This document shows positions 24,497 through 32,273 of a DNA stretch of 45,360 nucleotides, one piece after another. Made by a program: the position numbers and the translations under genes. The DNA comes from JAQICJ01 sp041686345 (GTDB taxonomy: Bacteria > Myxococcota_A > Polyangia > HGW-17), in contig JAWLEA010000012.1 of the NCBI GenBank assembly GCA_041686345.1, positions 1 through 45,360 of the forward strand, in the 5' to 3' direction. Below the pieces are notes generated by a model. It saw only the letters and a program-made list of their open reading frames with translations, ran no database searches and had not been told where the DNA came from. The first letter of the stretch is position 1. The number at the start of each line of letters is the position of its first letter.

Positions 24497-26674
24497 TCAT
24501 GACAATCTTTGCAGAATTGTTTTAAACATACTAGAGATTCTTTTTAATTTCTTTTCACAACTTTGAAATTCACTGGTAGATTCACCCAAGCCGGCGTCGA
24601 TAATTTCCTGGCCTTCTTCCAGGCTTTCTTTGGCCTTTTTGAGAGCTTCCGGTCCGTAACTTGTATTTTCAATCAAAGGTTCAACTTTTACAAGGTTTTC
24701 CCTGATCATTTTAAGGTATTTTTCTAGTTTATTTTTGTTGTTGTCTTCAGTTTGGGTGACGATTGCCGGTTCAGCCAGATCAGATTTTTTTTCCGACTCT
24801 TGGTTTTCAATTTTTTTTATGCCGGATTTGATGTTTACAGTATCAAAATTCAAGGAACCGACAGGCTTGGTGGAAAAAATTACATCTTCTTCATCGTTTT
24901 GGGAAGAAGGCATCCCGGAAATGTTTGCAGAATCATCGAGAGGAGCAGGTTTGGGAACTTTTGCAGTAGGGGTTCCCATATTGGGTGAGAAATTGGAACT
25001 GATATCGGCTGTGTTTTTTCGTTTTCGTGGTTTCGATTGTTCTTTTTTCTGAGGAACTTCGGTTTTTGGAGTTTGGTTTTTGTTTTTATTGCCATCAGTG
25101 ATATTTTTGTTTTCTTTGTTTTTCTTGATAATATCTTTTATTTCCTGATCACTGAGGTTGGATTTGGCTGTAATTGTAATTTCCTGCATTTTTCCGGTGG
25201 CAAGATCTTTGGCTTGAACAGTGACAATTCCATTGGCATTGATGTCAAAGGAAATCTCTATGTCTAATTCTCCTTTTTCCGCCGGTCTCAAGCCGGTGAG
25301 AGTAAATTCTCCCAGTAATTCGTTTTTGTCAGCTATGGAATTTTCACCTTGGAAAACAATTATTTTAACTGCCTGCTGATTTTTTACTACGTTGGTGAAG
25401 ATCTGTTTTTCCGAGGTGGGGATGGTAGTATTAGCTTCAATGATTTTGTAGAAGGCTCCTCCTGAAGTTTTGATACCGAGGGAATGGGAAGTGACATCCA
25501 AAAGAAGAAGTTCTTCTTTTTCTTCATCGTTGTTAACCAGTGAATCGCCTTGAATTGCAGCTCCCAGAGCGACTACTTCGTCAGGGTGTACACCTTTGGA
25601 AGGTTTTTTACCGAAGAATTCTTTTACTTTTTCCTGCACCAGAGGCATTCTGGTCATTCCGCCCACCAGAATTATGGAATCAATGGAAGAAAGAGCAATA
25701 GAACTTTTTTCCAGGCTGGATTTGCAAATTCTGATGGTTCTTTCAACCAGGTCTGAAGAGAGTTGTTCAAGTTTATCCCGGGTTAATCTGGTTTTGAGAT
25801 GGTAGGGATCTGATTTGCCGGTTGAAATAATGAAGGGAAGATTGATTTCTGATTCCTGCAAGGTGGAAAGCTCACATTTTGTTTTTTCGGAAATATCTTT
25901 CAGTCGCTGCAGAGCCATTTTGTCCTTGCGCAGATCTATGTGGTTTTCCTTGGCAAAATTGAATACAATCCAATCCATGATTCTGCGATCAAAATCTTCT
26001 CCGCCCAAAAGGCTGTCTCCGGCAGTACTGATAACTTCAAAAACTCCGTTGCCGATATCGAGAACGGAAATGTCAAAGGTGCCGCCGCCGAGATCGTAAA
26101 TTGCAATTCGTTTTTCAATATCTTTGCCAAAACCATAGGCCAGGGCGGCAGCAGTAGGTTCGTTGATTATTCTGATAATTTCCAGTTGGGCAATTTTGCC
26201 GGCATCCTTGGTTGCCTGTCTTTGGGAATCTGTAAAATAAGCCGGAACGGTAACTACCGCTTTGTTGGTGTTGGCACCCAGGTATTCTTCAGCCACTGAT
26301 TTCATTTCGGTGAGAATAAAAGAACTCAATTCGGCTATACTGAATTTTTGATCGCGAAGGACAATACGAACATCTCCATTTTTGCCGGCTACCAGATTGT
26401 AGGGAAGATTGGAGCGCAGGTTTTCTACTTCCGGACTATTGAATTTGCGACCGATTAAGCGTTTAAAGGCAAATGCAGTGTTGGAAGAATTGGTAATTGC
26501 TTGTCTTTTTGCCATGAATCCAACCAGGCGTCTTCCGGTTTCAGCGATAGCAACCATGGATGGAGTAGTATCGTAACTACCTTTGTTGGCAATAACGATG
26601 GGGTTGTCTTCTTCTACTAGAGCAACACAGGTATTGGTTGTTCCTAAATCTATGCCGATTACTTTGTCAGCCAT
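24497..26674 (-). CDS. Hsp70/DnaK-like chaperone with a disordered insertion replacing the usual lid
   Basis: The N-terminal ATPase domain is well conserved: VIGIDLGTTNTCVAL, VVTVPAYFTDSQRQATKDAG, IINEPTAAALAYG, IYDLGGGTFDISVLDI and ILVGGMTRMPLV. The substrate-binding beta domain follows (about residues 385-505), with DVTSHSLGIKT in place of the common DVTPLSLGIET. After the first lid helix (SDQEIKDIIKKNKENK) comes a Pro/Lys/Asn-rich, probably disordered stretch of about 120 residues. A short helical region forms the end (about 646-725). There is no C-terminal EEVD/EVKD-like ending. At 725 residues it is longer than DnaK (about 640). ATG at 26672-26674 has AGGAG upstream. The upstream gene encodes a J-domain protein. 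No grpE is nearby, so I read it as a specialised paralogue. Confidence 0.88.
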   Translation of the reverse strand: MADKVIGIDLGTTNTCVALVEEDNPIVIANKGSYDTTPSMVAIAETGRRLVGFMAKRQAITNSSNTAFAFKRLIGRKFNSPEVENLRSNLPYNLVAGKNGDVRIVLRDQKFSIAELSSFILTEMKSVAEEYLGANTNKAVVTVPAYFTDSQRQATKDAGKIAQLEIIRIINEPTAAALAYGFGKDIEKRIAIYDLGGGTFDISVLDIGNGVFEVISTAGDSLLGGEDFDRRIMDWIVFNFAKENHIDLRKDKMALQRLKDISEKTKCELSTLQESEINLPFIISTGKSDPYHLKTRLTRDKLEQLSSDLVERTIRICKSSLEKSSIALSSIDSIILVGGMTRMPLVQEKVKEFFGKKPSKGVHPDEVVALGAAIQGDSLVNNDEEKEELLLLDVTSHSLGIKTSGGAFYKIIEANTTIPTSEKQIFTNVVKNQQAVKIIVFQGENSIADKNELLGEFTLTGLRPAEKGELDIEISFDINANGIVTVQAKDLATGKMQEITITAKSNLSDQEIKDIIKKNKENKNITDGNKNKNQTPKTEVPQKKEQSKPRKRKNTADISSNFSPNMGTPTAKVPKPAPLDDSANISGMPSSQNDEEDVIFSTKPVGSLNFDTVNIKSGIKKIENQESEKKSDLAEPAIVTQTEDNNKNKLEKYLKMIRENLVKVEPLIENTSYGPEALKKAKESLEEGQEIIDAGLGESTSEFQSCEKKLKRISSMFKTILQRLS

Positions 26675-26755
26675 TTGGTGCTCCTTGAATATGGTTTTGG
26701 TTGAAAGAGTCAATGTTTGAAATTTTTACAACCGAAGTTGAACAGGATCTTCTAT

Positions 26756-27889
26756 TCAGTCTGGATTGCTGGTTTTTAAATCAAGATTATTCAACATCGA
26801 ATCTTTCTTGCGTTTTATTTCAGGATTTTTGCTGAACCTGAATGAAAGAGAGAAAAAGTGAGCTGCTTTTTCTCGGTTTTTAAGTTGTTCTTGTTTATTT
26901 CCCTGGTTGAGAAAATAATTGGAGATCTTTTTGTTAATTATTTTGTTAATTCTAAGATTAAGATTGTTGTTCTTAATCTTTCGGGAACTCAAGGTATCAG
27001 CTGCTGTCATGTTGACAATGGCTTGTTCGAATTCTTGTTTGGAAAAAAGCTCTTTCGCCGCATCCAGCAAAATTCCCGGTTTGATTTTTGTGTTCAGAAT
27101 AAAAAATTTTTTTTTGCTGTTATTACCATGTCCAGACAGATTGACCTTATCATATTTTCTTTTTTGAGCAAAACTTGTTTTTTTCAAATTATTGTTTTGG
27201 GAGGGGGATTGATTTTTATCGGGAGTGAACCCTGTTGATTTTTTACTTTTTTTTTTAGTTGTTTGGTAAAGGGGATTTGTAAAACTGAGGGTTCCTTGAA
27301 ATGAATTCTGAATTTTCTGTCGGTTTTCGCGCTTGGAGATGAGTTTGTAGTTGTCGGAAATAATTTTAAAAATCTGATGAAGTATGTCTTTGTAGGGGCC
27401 GAGTTTTTTTCCGTAATAGCGATCAGGGTGAAACCTCATGGTGAATTTGCGAAATTTTCTTTTAACTTCTTTATCGGAGTAGTCTTGATCGAGATAAAAG
27501 ATCTGAACCGGGTTGAGTTTGGTGATAGTATTGTAGACTCTGAGAATTTCTTCCTGTCTTTGTTGAGAAATTTCCACTTCATCGGTTCCCTGCAGTTTTT
27601 CAACGCATTCAATAGGAATGAGATATTGTTCAGGAATAAGATATTTACCGGATGTTGATTTTTTTGGAGTTTTCTCCGATTCAAAATAAACTATATTAGC
27701 TTTGGCCAGTTGCTTCAGTTCCTTTATAACATCATCAGGGGAGCGGGTGCATAAAGAAGCAATTTCTTTGATTGTTGCTTTGCCGTCGATTTTTGACAAT
27801 AAGAAGAGTGTCTGCTGTTCTCTGGGCATTTTCTGCCATTTTTGATGATTGTGCAAAGCAGGGATAGAATTTTTATTTATGGATGACAT
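26756..27889 (-). CDS. J-domain protein with N-terminal winged-helix-like region and C-terminal helical (TPR-like) region
   Basis: The 377-residue protein has its J-domain in the middle (about 120-190), with the diagnostic HPD in RFHPDRYYGKKLG at about residue 154 and the preceding basic helix VKRKFRKFTM. The HPD loop stimulates Hsp70 ATPase, and the neighbouring gene encodes an Hsp70-like protein. Residues about 20-75 (LFLLSKIDGKATIKEIASLC and onward) look like a small winged-helix-type domain. After a Ser/Lys/Asn-rich linker, the C-terminal ~110 residues have TPR-like helices (AKELFSKQEFEQAIVNMTAA). No Gly/Phe or zinc-finger region is present, so it is a class III (DnaJ-C) type protein. Start 27889 has AGGT five bases upstream; the frame is open further up, but without a better signal. 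Confidence 0.85.
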   Translation of the reverse strand: MSSINKNSIPALHNHQKWQKMPREQQTLFLLSKIDGKATIKEIASLCTRSPDDVIKELKQLAKANIVYFESEKTPKKSTSGKYLIPEQYLIPIECVEKLQGTDEVEISQQRQEEILRVYNTITKLNPVQIFYLDQDYSDKEVKRKFRKFTMRFHPDRYYGKKLGPYKDILHQIFKIISDNYKLISKRENRQKIQNSFQGTLSFTNPLYQTTKKKSKKSTGFTPDKNQSPSQNNNLKKTSFAQKRKYDKVNLSGHGNNSKKKFFILNTKIKPGILLDAAKELFSKQEFEQAIVNMTAADTLSSRKIKNNNLNLRINKIINKKISNYFLNQGNKQEQLKNREKAAHFFSLSFRFSKNPEIKRKKDSMLNNLDLKTSNPD

Positions 27890-28027
27890 ATATACCTGTT
27901 TATTGTTTGCAAAGTAACGGGTGTTTGAGTTCCCAAAAAAATAATTGATAAATGCTCTTTCAGACTGAATGAAAACTATCTGAAGGAATTTATGCAAAAC
28001 TCCAAAAGTTGTTCCAGTTCCCTAATA

Positions 28028-28057
28028 TTGGAATCTATTAAAAAATAATAGATCCAA
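28028..28057. promoter_or_regulatory. Near-perfect dyad overlapping the -10 box, probable operator
   Basis: On the plus strand TTGG (28028-28031), one unpaired A, ATCTATTA (28033-28040), a 5-base loop, TAATAGAT (28046-28053) and CCAA (28054-28057) give 12 matched pairs with one bulge. It does not match CIRCE. There is no T-run beyond it in the direction leaving the glycerate kinase gene. Its position over the -10 and start of transcription fits a repressor site; a terminator for glycerate kinase is the alternative. Confidence 0.6.
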
Positions 28058-28073
28058 ATTCTGTTAATTTCAA
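28045..28073 (-). promoter_or_regulatory. Sigma-70-type promoter for the J-domain/Hsp70/HtrA operon
   Basis: On the minus strand TTGAAA (28068-28073) and TATTAT (28045-28050) are separated by 17 bases, each matching consensus in five of six positions. Transcription would start near 28038 and give a leader of about 150 bases before the J-domain ATG. The -10 lies inside the dyad at 28028-28057. Confidence 0.65.
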
Positions 28074-28114
28074 GCTGAGTATTGCCGGTTCTTGATTTAA
28101 AATAGAAAATATTG

Positions 28115-29227
28115 TCATGAGTTTAATTTTTTGGCTATTTTTGCCAACAGTTCTTCTTTTACTTGTGCTTTGTTTTTTGGGAGTTTGCTGCCTGGAGGTT
28201 TGAGCAGTTCAATTTCGATTCCCTGAGGCAGTTCGGGCAAATCCTTGTCGCCAGTACCGGCGACTATTAAAAGTTTAATGTTGTGTTTACTGGTTAATTT
28301 CATGATTTTATCAACTAATTTTCCGTTAAAAGTCTGTGAATCCAGTTTGCCTTCTCCGGTAATTACCAAATCGGAAATTTTGATTTTATTTTCCAATTGG
28401 GAAATGGAGGCAAAAAAATTACTGCCGTTAATAAGAGGCCACTTGAACAGATTGTTGAAAGTGGCAGGTATGCCTCCGGCTGCTCCATAGGCCGGTTGAT
28501 CCACAAAAGAGCCGCTTGTTTTTTTCAAAACTTTCGCCAAGTTGATAAATCCGGCTTCAAACATGTTTATTTCATTTGTCCTCACCCCTTTTTGGGGCCC
28601 GTAAACCCTGGTTGCTCCATTAGTCCCGAGCAGTGGATTTTTGACATCACAAACCATTTTGACCTGGTGTTTTGATAAATCAGAAATTTTTGATTGTGGT
28701 CCAATCGAACAAAGATCGACCAGAGTTCCTCCTCCCGGTTTCAGTTTTTCCCCTTTTGAATTTTGCAAATCAAGACCGAGCCCACCCAAAGCATCTTTGC
28801 CTCCGTCGATGGTTGCGGTTCCTCCCAGGGATAAATACCAGACATAGTGAGGATAATTATCAAAGAGATCTTTTAATGCTTTTCCCAGACCGAAACTTGA
28901 GGCAATTTTGGGATTGTCAAGTGGTTGAGGCATAAGTTCATAACCGATAATTTTGGCTGATTCGAGGAAACCGATTCTTTTGTCCGGGCAGATTGCATAA
29001 GGGAAAGACAATTTATTGCCAAGGGGATCAATACATTCTTTTGAGTGAATTTCGCATTGGTTATAATAACAGAAAACTTCCAGGCTACCTTCGCCTCCAT
29101 CGCTGACAGGAAGGGAATAGACGGTGTCTATGTGTTTATTGGCTTTGAGTGCCAGCGAGATAATGTTGGTTGCCTGGATGGAAGTCAAATAGGACTTGAA
29201 AGAGTCCGGGGCGACGGTAATGATCAT
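28115..29227 (-). CDS. Glycerate kinase (GarK/GlxK family)
   Basis: This family phosphorylates D-glycerate with ATP to 2- or 3-phosphoglycerate, feeding glycolysis. The 370-residue length is typical. Family landmarks are the N-terminal VAPDSFKSYLTSIQA, the PVSDGGEGSLEV motif, GGTATIDGGKDALGGLG, GAAGGIPATF and VITGEGKLDSQTFNGK. AGGT lies before the ATG at 29225-29227. It stands alone on the minus strand between the divergent M16 gene and the operon headed by the J-domain gene, and has no visible metabolic partners nearby. Product position (2- or 3-phospho) cannot be told from sequence. Confidence 0.93.
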   Translation of the reverse strand: MIITVAPDSFKSYLTSIQATNIISLALKANKHIDTVYSLPVSDGGEGSLEVFCYYNQCEIHSKECIDPLGNKLSFPYAICPDKRIGFLESAKIIGYELMPQPLDNPKIASSFGLGKALKDLFDNYPHYVWYLSLGGTATIDGGKDALGGLGLDLQNSKGEKLKPGGGTLVDLCSIGPQSKISDLSKHQVKMVCDVKNPLLGTNGATRVYGPQKGVRTNEINMFEAGFINLAKVLKKTSGSFVDQPAYGAAGGIPATFNNLFKWPLINGSNFFASISQLENKIKISDLVITGEGKLDSQTFNGKLVDKIMKLTSKHNIKLLIVAGTGDKDLPELPQGIEIELLKPPGSKLPKNKAQVKEELLAKIAKKLNS

Positions 29228-29437
29228 ATTAAACTACCTGATCCCAGTTTCAGAATAAAAGTTCTTTGAGGGATACTAAGTCTGAATATATCTTTTATGT
29301 TGTTAGGAAGCAAAGCTTTTCTTGGACAATTTGAAAAAGTGTTTTGGAAAAATTCTCCATTTGCCAATTTTTGTGCTGACCCAATACTCTTTTCAAACTT
29401 ACTTCCTTTTCTTACTTCTTTTCTTATCCGGTCCCTT

Positions 29438-32086
29438 ATGGTATTAAAACTGGAATTGACCAGTTCCGTTTCAAAAAGAAAGGATGCTGTTTTGCAGGAT
29501 ATATTCACTAAAAATATTGAAAAAACAATTTTGCCTTCAGGTTTGACAATAATTACCCAAAGTACAACCTTGGTGCCTGTTACAGCGGTAAATATACGAA
29601 TTGATGCTGGGGCTTCAGATGAAGAAAAAAAAGCTGGAGCAGGTTTGGCGCACTTTATTGAACATATGTTGTTCAAGGGTACGGCTGCAAGGGGAGTTGG
29701 AAAAATTGCCCAGGAAGTTGAAAATCTGGGCGGTTCCATCAATGCTTATACAAGTTTTGATGAAACTGTATATCACGTGGTGATGCCGGCTTCAGGGTGG
29801 TTAACCGGATTGGATGTGTTGTTGGACGCCTTGCTTTCCTCAACTTTCGACGAAAAGGAGATGGAAAAAGAAAAGAAAGTAGTTCTTGAAGAATTAGAGC
29901 ATCGCAACAATTCACCTTCAGCTTTGGCGTCCAATGATATTTTCAGCCTTGTTTACCAGAATTACCACTATGGGTATCCCATTATCGGTCGTCGGGAGAC
30001 TATCAATGAATTCACAAAAGAAGATCTGGAAAATTTTATTTATTCCCGCTATACCCCTGATAAAACAACTATAGTAGTGGTTGGGGATGTTGAACATCAG
30101 CAGGTGGTTACAGAAGTAAAATCAAGATATCATTTTTCTTCCAAGGGGGTTCACAAATACAATCGTCGCAGGTCTTTCAAAGTTGGTGATAAAATGATCA
30201 CTTTGAAGAAAGGACCATGGAATGAAGCATATTTCAATCTGGGTTTTTACACTGATTCTTTTGATTTGATGACAGCATCGGCTCTCGATATTCTTGGGAT
30301 TATTCTCGGTGAAGGTGAAAGTTCACGCTTGGAAAAGGTCTTGAAATTGCAAAGAGATCTTGCTCTTTATACCTATGCTTGGAATTTTGCTCCGGCAGAT
30401 ACGGGATGTTTTTTGGTGGGCTGTGTTCTTCCTCCCGAAAATATTATTCCCGCCATTGAAATTATCAAGAGTGAATTGCAAAAGCTGCGTGAAATTTCTC
30501 TTTCCGAGTTGAATAAAGCCAAAATGACCCTTAAAAGTGATCAGATTTCTACTCTACAGACAGTTCAGGGAACTGCCGGTACCATAGGCTATTATAATTC
30601 ACTGATTGGAGATCCTGCTGGGGAATCCGAATATTTGAAATATGTAAACAACCACAATCTCAAATCATTGAAGATGGTTTATGACAAATATTTTTCCAAC
30701 CCGCTGAAAATCTCTCTGGTTGTGCCCCAAAGCAGCAAGGTTGAAAAAGATAAAATAAAGAAGGTTCTCCTTTCTCCTCCACCTGAAAAAGAGAGTATAA
30801 CCCTTGAAAAGCCTGAGGGAGTTGGAATTAGAAAAAGCCATCTGCAAAATGGAATTACTTTGATTACCGTCGAAGATCACAGCTTGCCCTTTGTGACTAT
30901 CAGAGTGGGCTGGCAGGGAGGATTATTGGCAGAAAATACTGATAATAACGGTATTTCCCAATTGTTGTCCTCGGTTATTATTCGAGGAAGCAAACTATAC
31001 AGCGGCGAAGAAATACACCGCAAACTTGAGGAAAAAGGGGGTAAATTAATAAGTTTTTCCGGTCGCAACAGCTTTGGCCTGCGCCTTGATGTTCTCAGTG
31101 AAAATTTGGATGAAGGCATGGATCTGCTTGCTCAAACAATGCTTTTTCCACTTTGGAATCCACAAGAATTTGAACGCGAGAAAAAACTGCTTCAGGAAAC
31201 ATTGATCAGTGAAAAAGATCGACATGGCTATCAGACAGTACGATTGTTCGAAAAAGCCCTTTATGGAACCAGCCATCCCTACGGTCTCAATATAAGTGGC
31301 AGTGAAAGTTCCCTTGCAACCATGGAGCTTGATCAACTGGCAAAGTATTGGCAGGAGCACTATCCCCTGGATAAAATGACAATTACCTTAGTGGGAGATT
31401 TTTCACCTGAGAGAGTCAAAAACAGATTGAATTTTTTACTCGGTCAAATTAAATCATCAACCACTGTTGGTAAATTACCTCTGAAATTTGATGATTATCA
31501 TAAAGTTGCCAGTCTCACTAAGAAAGTTGATATTTCACAGACCCATCTGATGTTTGGGGTAAAAGGAACCACTATTCAGGAAAAGCAACGTTTTCCCCTG
31601 GAGGTTATTGCCTCAGTGCTCAGCGGTCAATCAGGAAGGCTTTTTTTAGACCTCAGAGATGAACAATCTTTGGCTTATGATGTTCAGGCGATGAGTCTGG
31701 AAGGATTGGCACCGGGATATTTTGCCTGTTATCTTGCTGTCAGTCCGGAATCTCTCCAAAAGTCCGTCGAAGAAGTGCTCAAACATTACAGACGATTGCA
31801 AAATGAAATAATCGGTGAAGAAGAGTTTCATCGGACCAGAGAATATTTAATCGGATCCCATCAAATTGGTTTGCAACACAGAACTGCATTGGCAGCGGCA
31901 ATTTTTTATGGTGAACTTTATGGTATTGGGATGGATTCTTATCAGAATTATCGTAAAAGGATCAATCAGGTTACTAAGCAGCAGGTTCAGGAAATTGCCC
32001 GGGAATATTTTACCGAGGAAAGATTTGTATTATCTGCATATGGCAAAGGAATTGAGGGTAAAAATATTTTAGAATTTATTGGATAA
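29438..32086 (+). CDS. M16 (pitrilysin/insulinase-type) zinc peptidase with fused active and inactive halves
   Basis: The 882-residue protein has two M16 repeats. The first carries the inverted zinc motif HFIEH in LAHFIEHMLFKGT, with the downstream Glu in VVLEELEHR. The second half (from about residue 460) lacks the motif but keeps the substrate-binding RLFLDLRDEQSLAYDVQ region, as in typical one-chain M16 enzymes. These enzymes form a chamber and cut short peptides. No signal peptide is clear. The start is uncertain: the frame is open to an ATG at 29297. I prefer 29438 because the residues before it do not look like a folded N-terminus, yet neither start has a convincing ribosome-binding site. 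It is divergent from glycerate kinase. Confidence 0.88.
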   Translation: MVLKLELTSSVSKRKDAVLQDIFTKNIEKTILPSGLTIITQSTTLVPVTAVNIRIDAGASDEEKKAGAGLAHFIEHMLFKGTAARGVGKIAQEVENLGGSINAYTSFDETVYHVVMPASGWLTGLDVLLDALLSSTFDEKEMEKEKKVVLEELEHRNNSPSALASNDIFSLVYQNYHYGYPIIGRRETINEFTKEDLENFIYSRYTPDKTTIVVVGDVEHQQVVTEVKSRYHFSSKGVHKYNRRRSFKVGDKMITLKKGPWNEAYFNLGFYTDSFDLMTASALDILGIILGEGESSRLEKVLKLQRDLALYTYAWNFAPADTGCFLVGCVLPPENIIPAIEIIKSELQKLREISLSELNKAKMTLKSDQISTLQTVQGTAGTIGYYNSLIGDPAGESEYLKYVNNHNLKSLKMVYDKYFSNPLKISLVVPQSSKVEKDKIKKVLLSPPPEKESITLEKPEGVGIRKSHLQNGITLITVEDHSLPFVTIRVGWQGGLLAENTDNNGISQLLSSVIIRGSKLYSGEEIHRKLEEKGGKLISFSGRNSFGLRLDVLSENLDEGMDLLAQTMLFPLWNPQEFEREKKLLQETLISEKDRHGYQTVRLFEKALYGTSHPYGLNISGSESSLATMELDQLAKYWQEHYPLDKMTITLVGDFSPERVKNRLNFLLGQIKSSTTVGKLPLKFDDYHKVASLTKKVDISQTHLMFGVKGTTIQEKQRFPLEVIASVLSGQSGRLFLDLRDEQSLAYDVQAMSLEGLAPGYFACYLAVSPESLQKSVEEVLKHYRRLQNEIIGEEEFHRTREYLIGSHQIGLQHRTALAAAIFYGELYGIGMDSYQNYRKRINQVTKQQVQEIAREYFTEERFVLSAYGKGIEGKNILEFIG

Positions 32087-32126
32087 TTTTTTGATAATCA
32101 ACTACTATTAAACAAAATTGTTACCA

Positions 32127-32170
32127 AAGGAACATAATTTATTCTCTGAAGGAACATAATTTATTCTCTG
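32127..32170. repeat. Perfect 22-bp tandem duplication
   Basis: The unit begins aaggaacataat and ends tattctctg; copies at 32127-32148 and 32149-32170 are identical. It lies in the spacer between the M16 gene and the third kinase gene. It could be a doubled regulator-binding site or a simple slippage event. Confidence 0.9.
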
Positions 32171-32223
32171 GTGTTCAAAATATCAGTTACACTTAAGAGA
32201 GCAATCAGCCAATTTTAATCCGG

Positions 32224-32244
32224 TTCCCATTATTCAAATGGGAA
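32224..32244. promoter_or_regulatory. 8-bp inverted repeat 30 bases before the third kinase
   Basis: TTCCCATT (32224-32231) and AATGGGAA (32237-32244) are perfectly complementary around a 5-base loop. There is no T-run directly after it. It could be an operator or an mRNA leader hairpin for the kinase starting at 32274, which has no visible Shine-Dalgarno sequence. Confidence 0.45.
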
Positions 32245-32273
32245 TTGCACGGCTTTAAAATTCTTATTATCTT

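Noticed and set aside
28028..28057. CIRCE heat-shock element
   Set aside because: The arms do not match TTAGCACTC/GAGTGCTAA; listed instead as an unknown operator-like dyad.
29224..29742. 172-codon minus frame over the start of the M16 gene
   Set aside because: Overlaps the conserved HFIEH-coding region of M16 on the opposite strand and has no family features.
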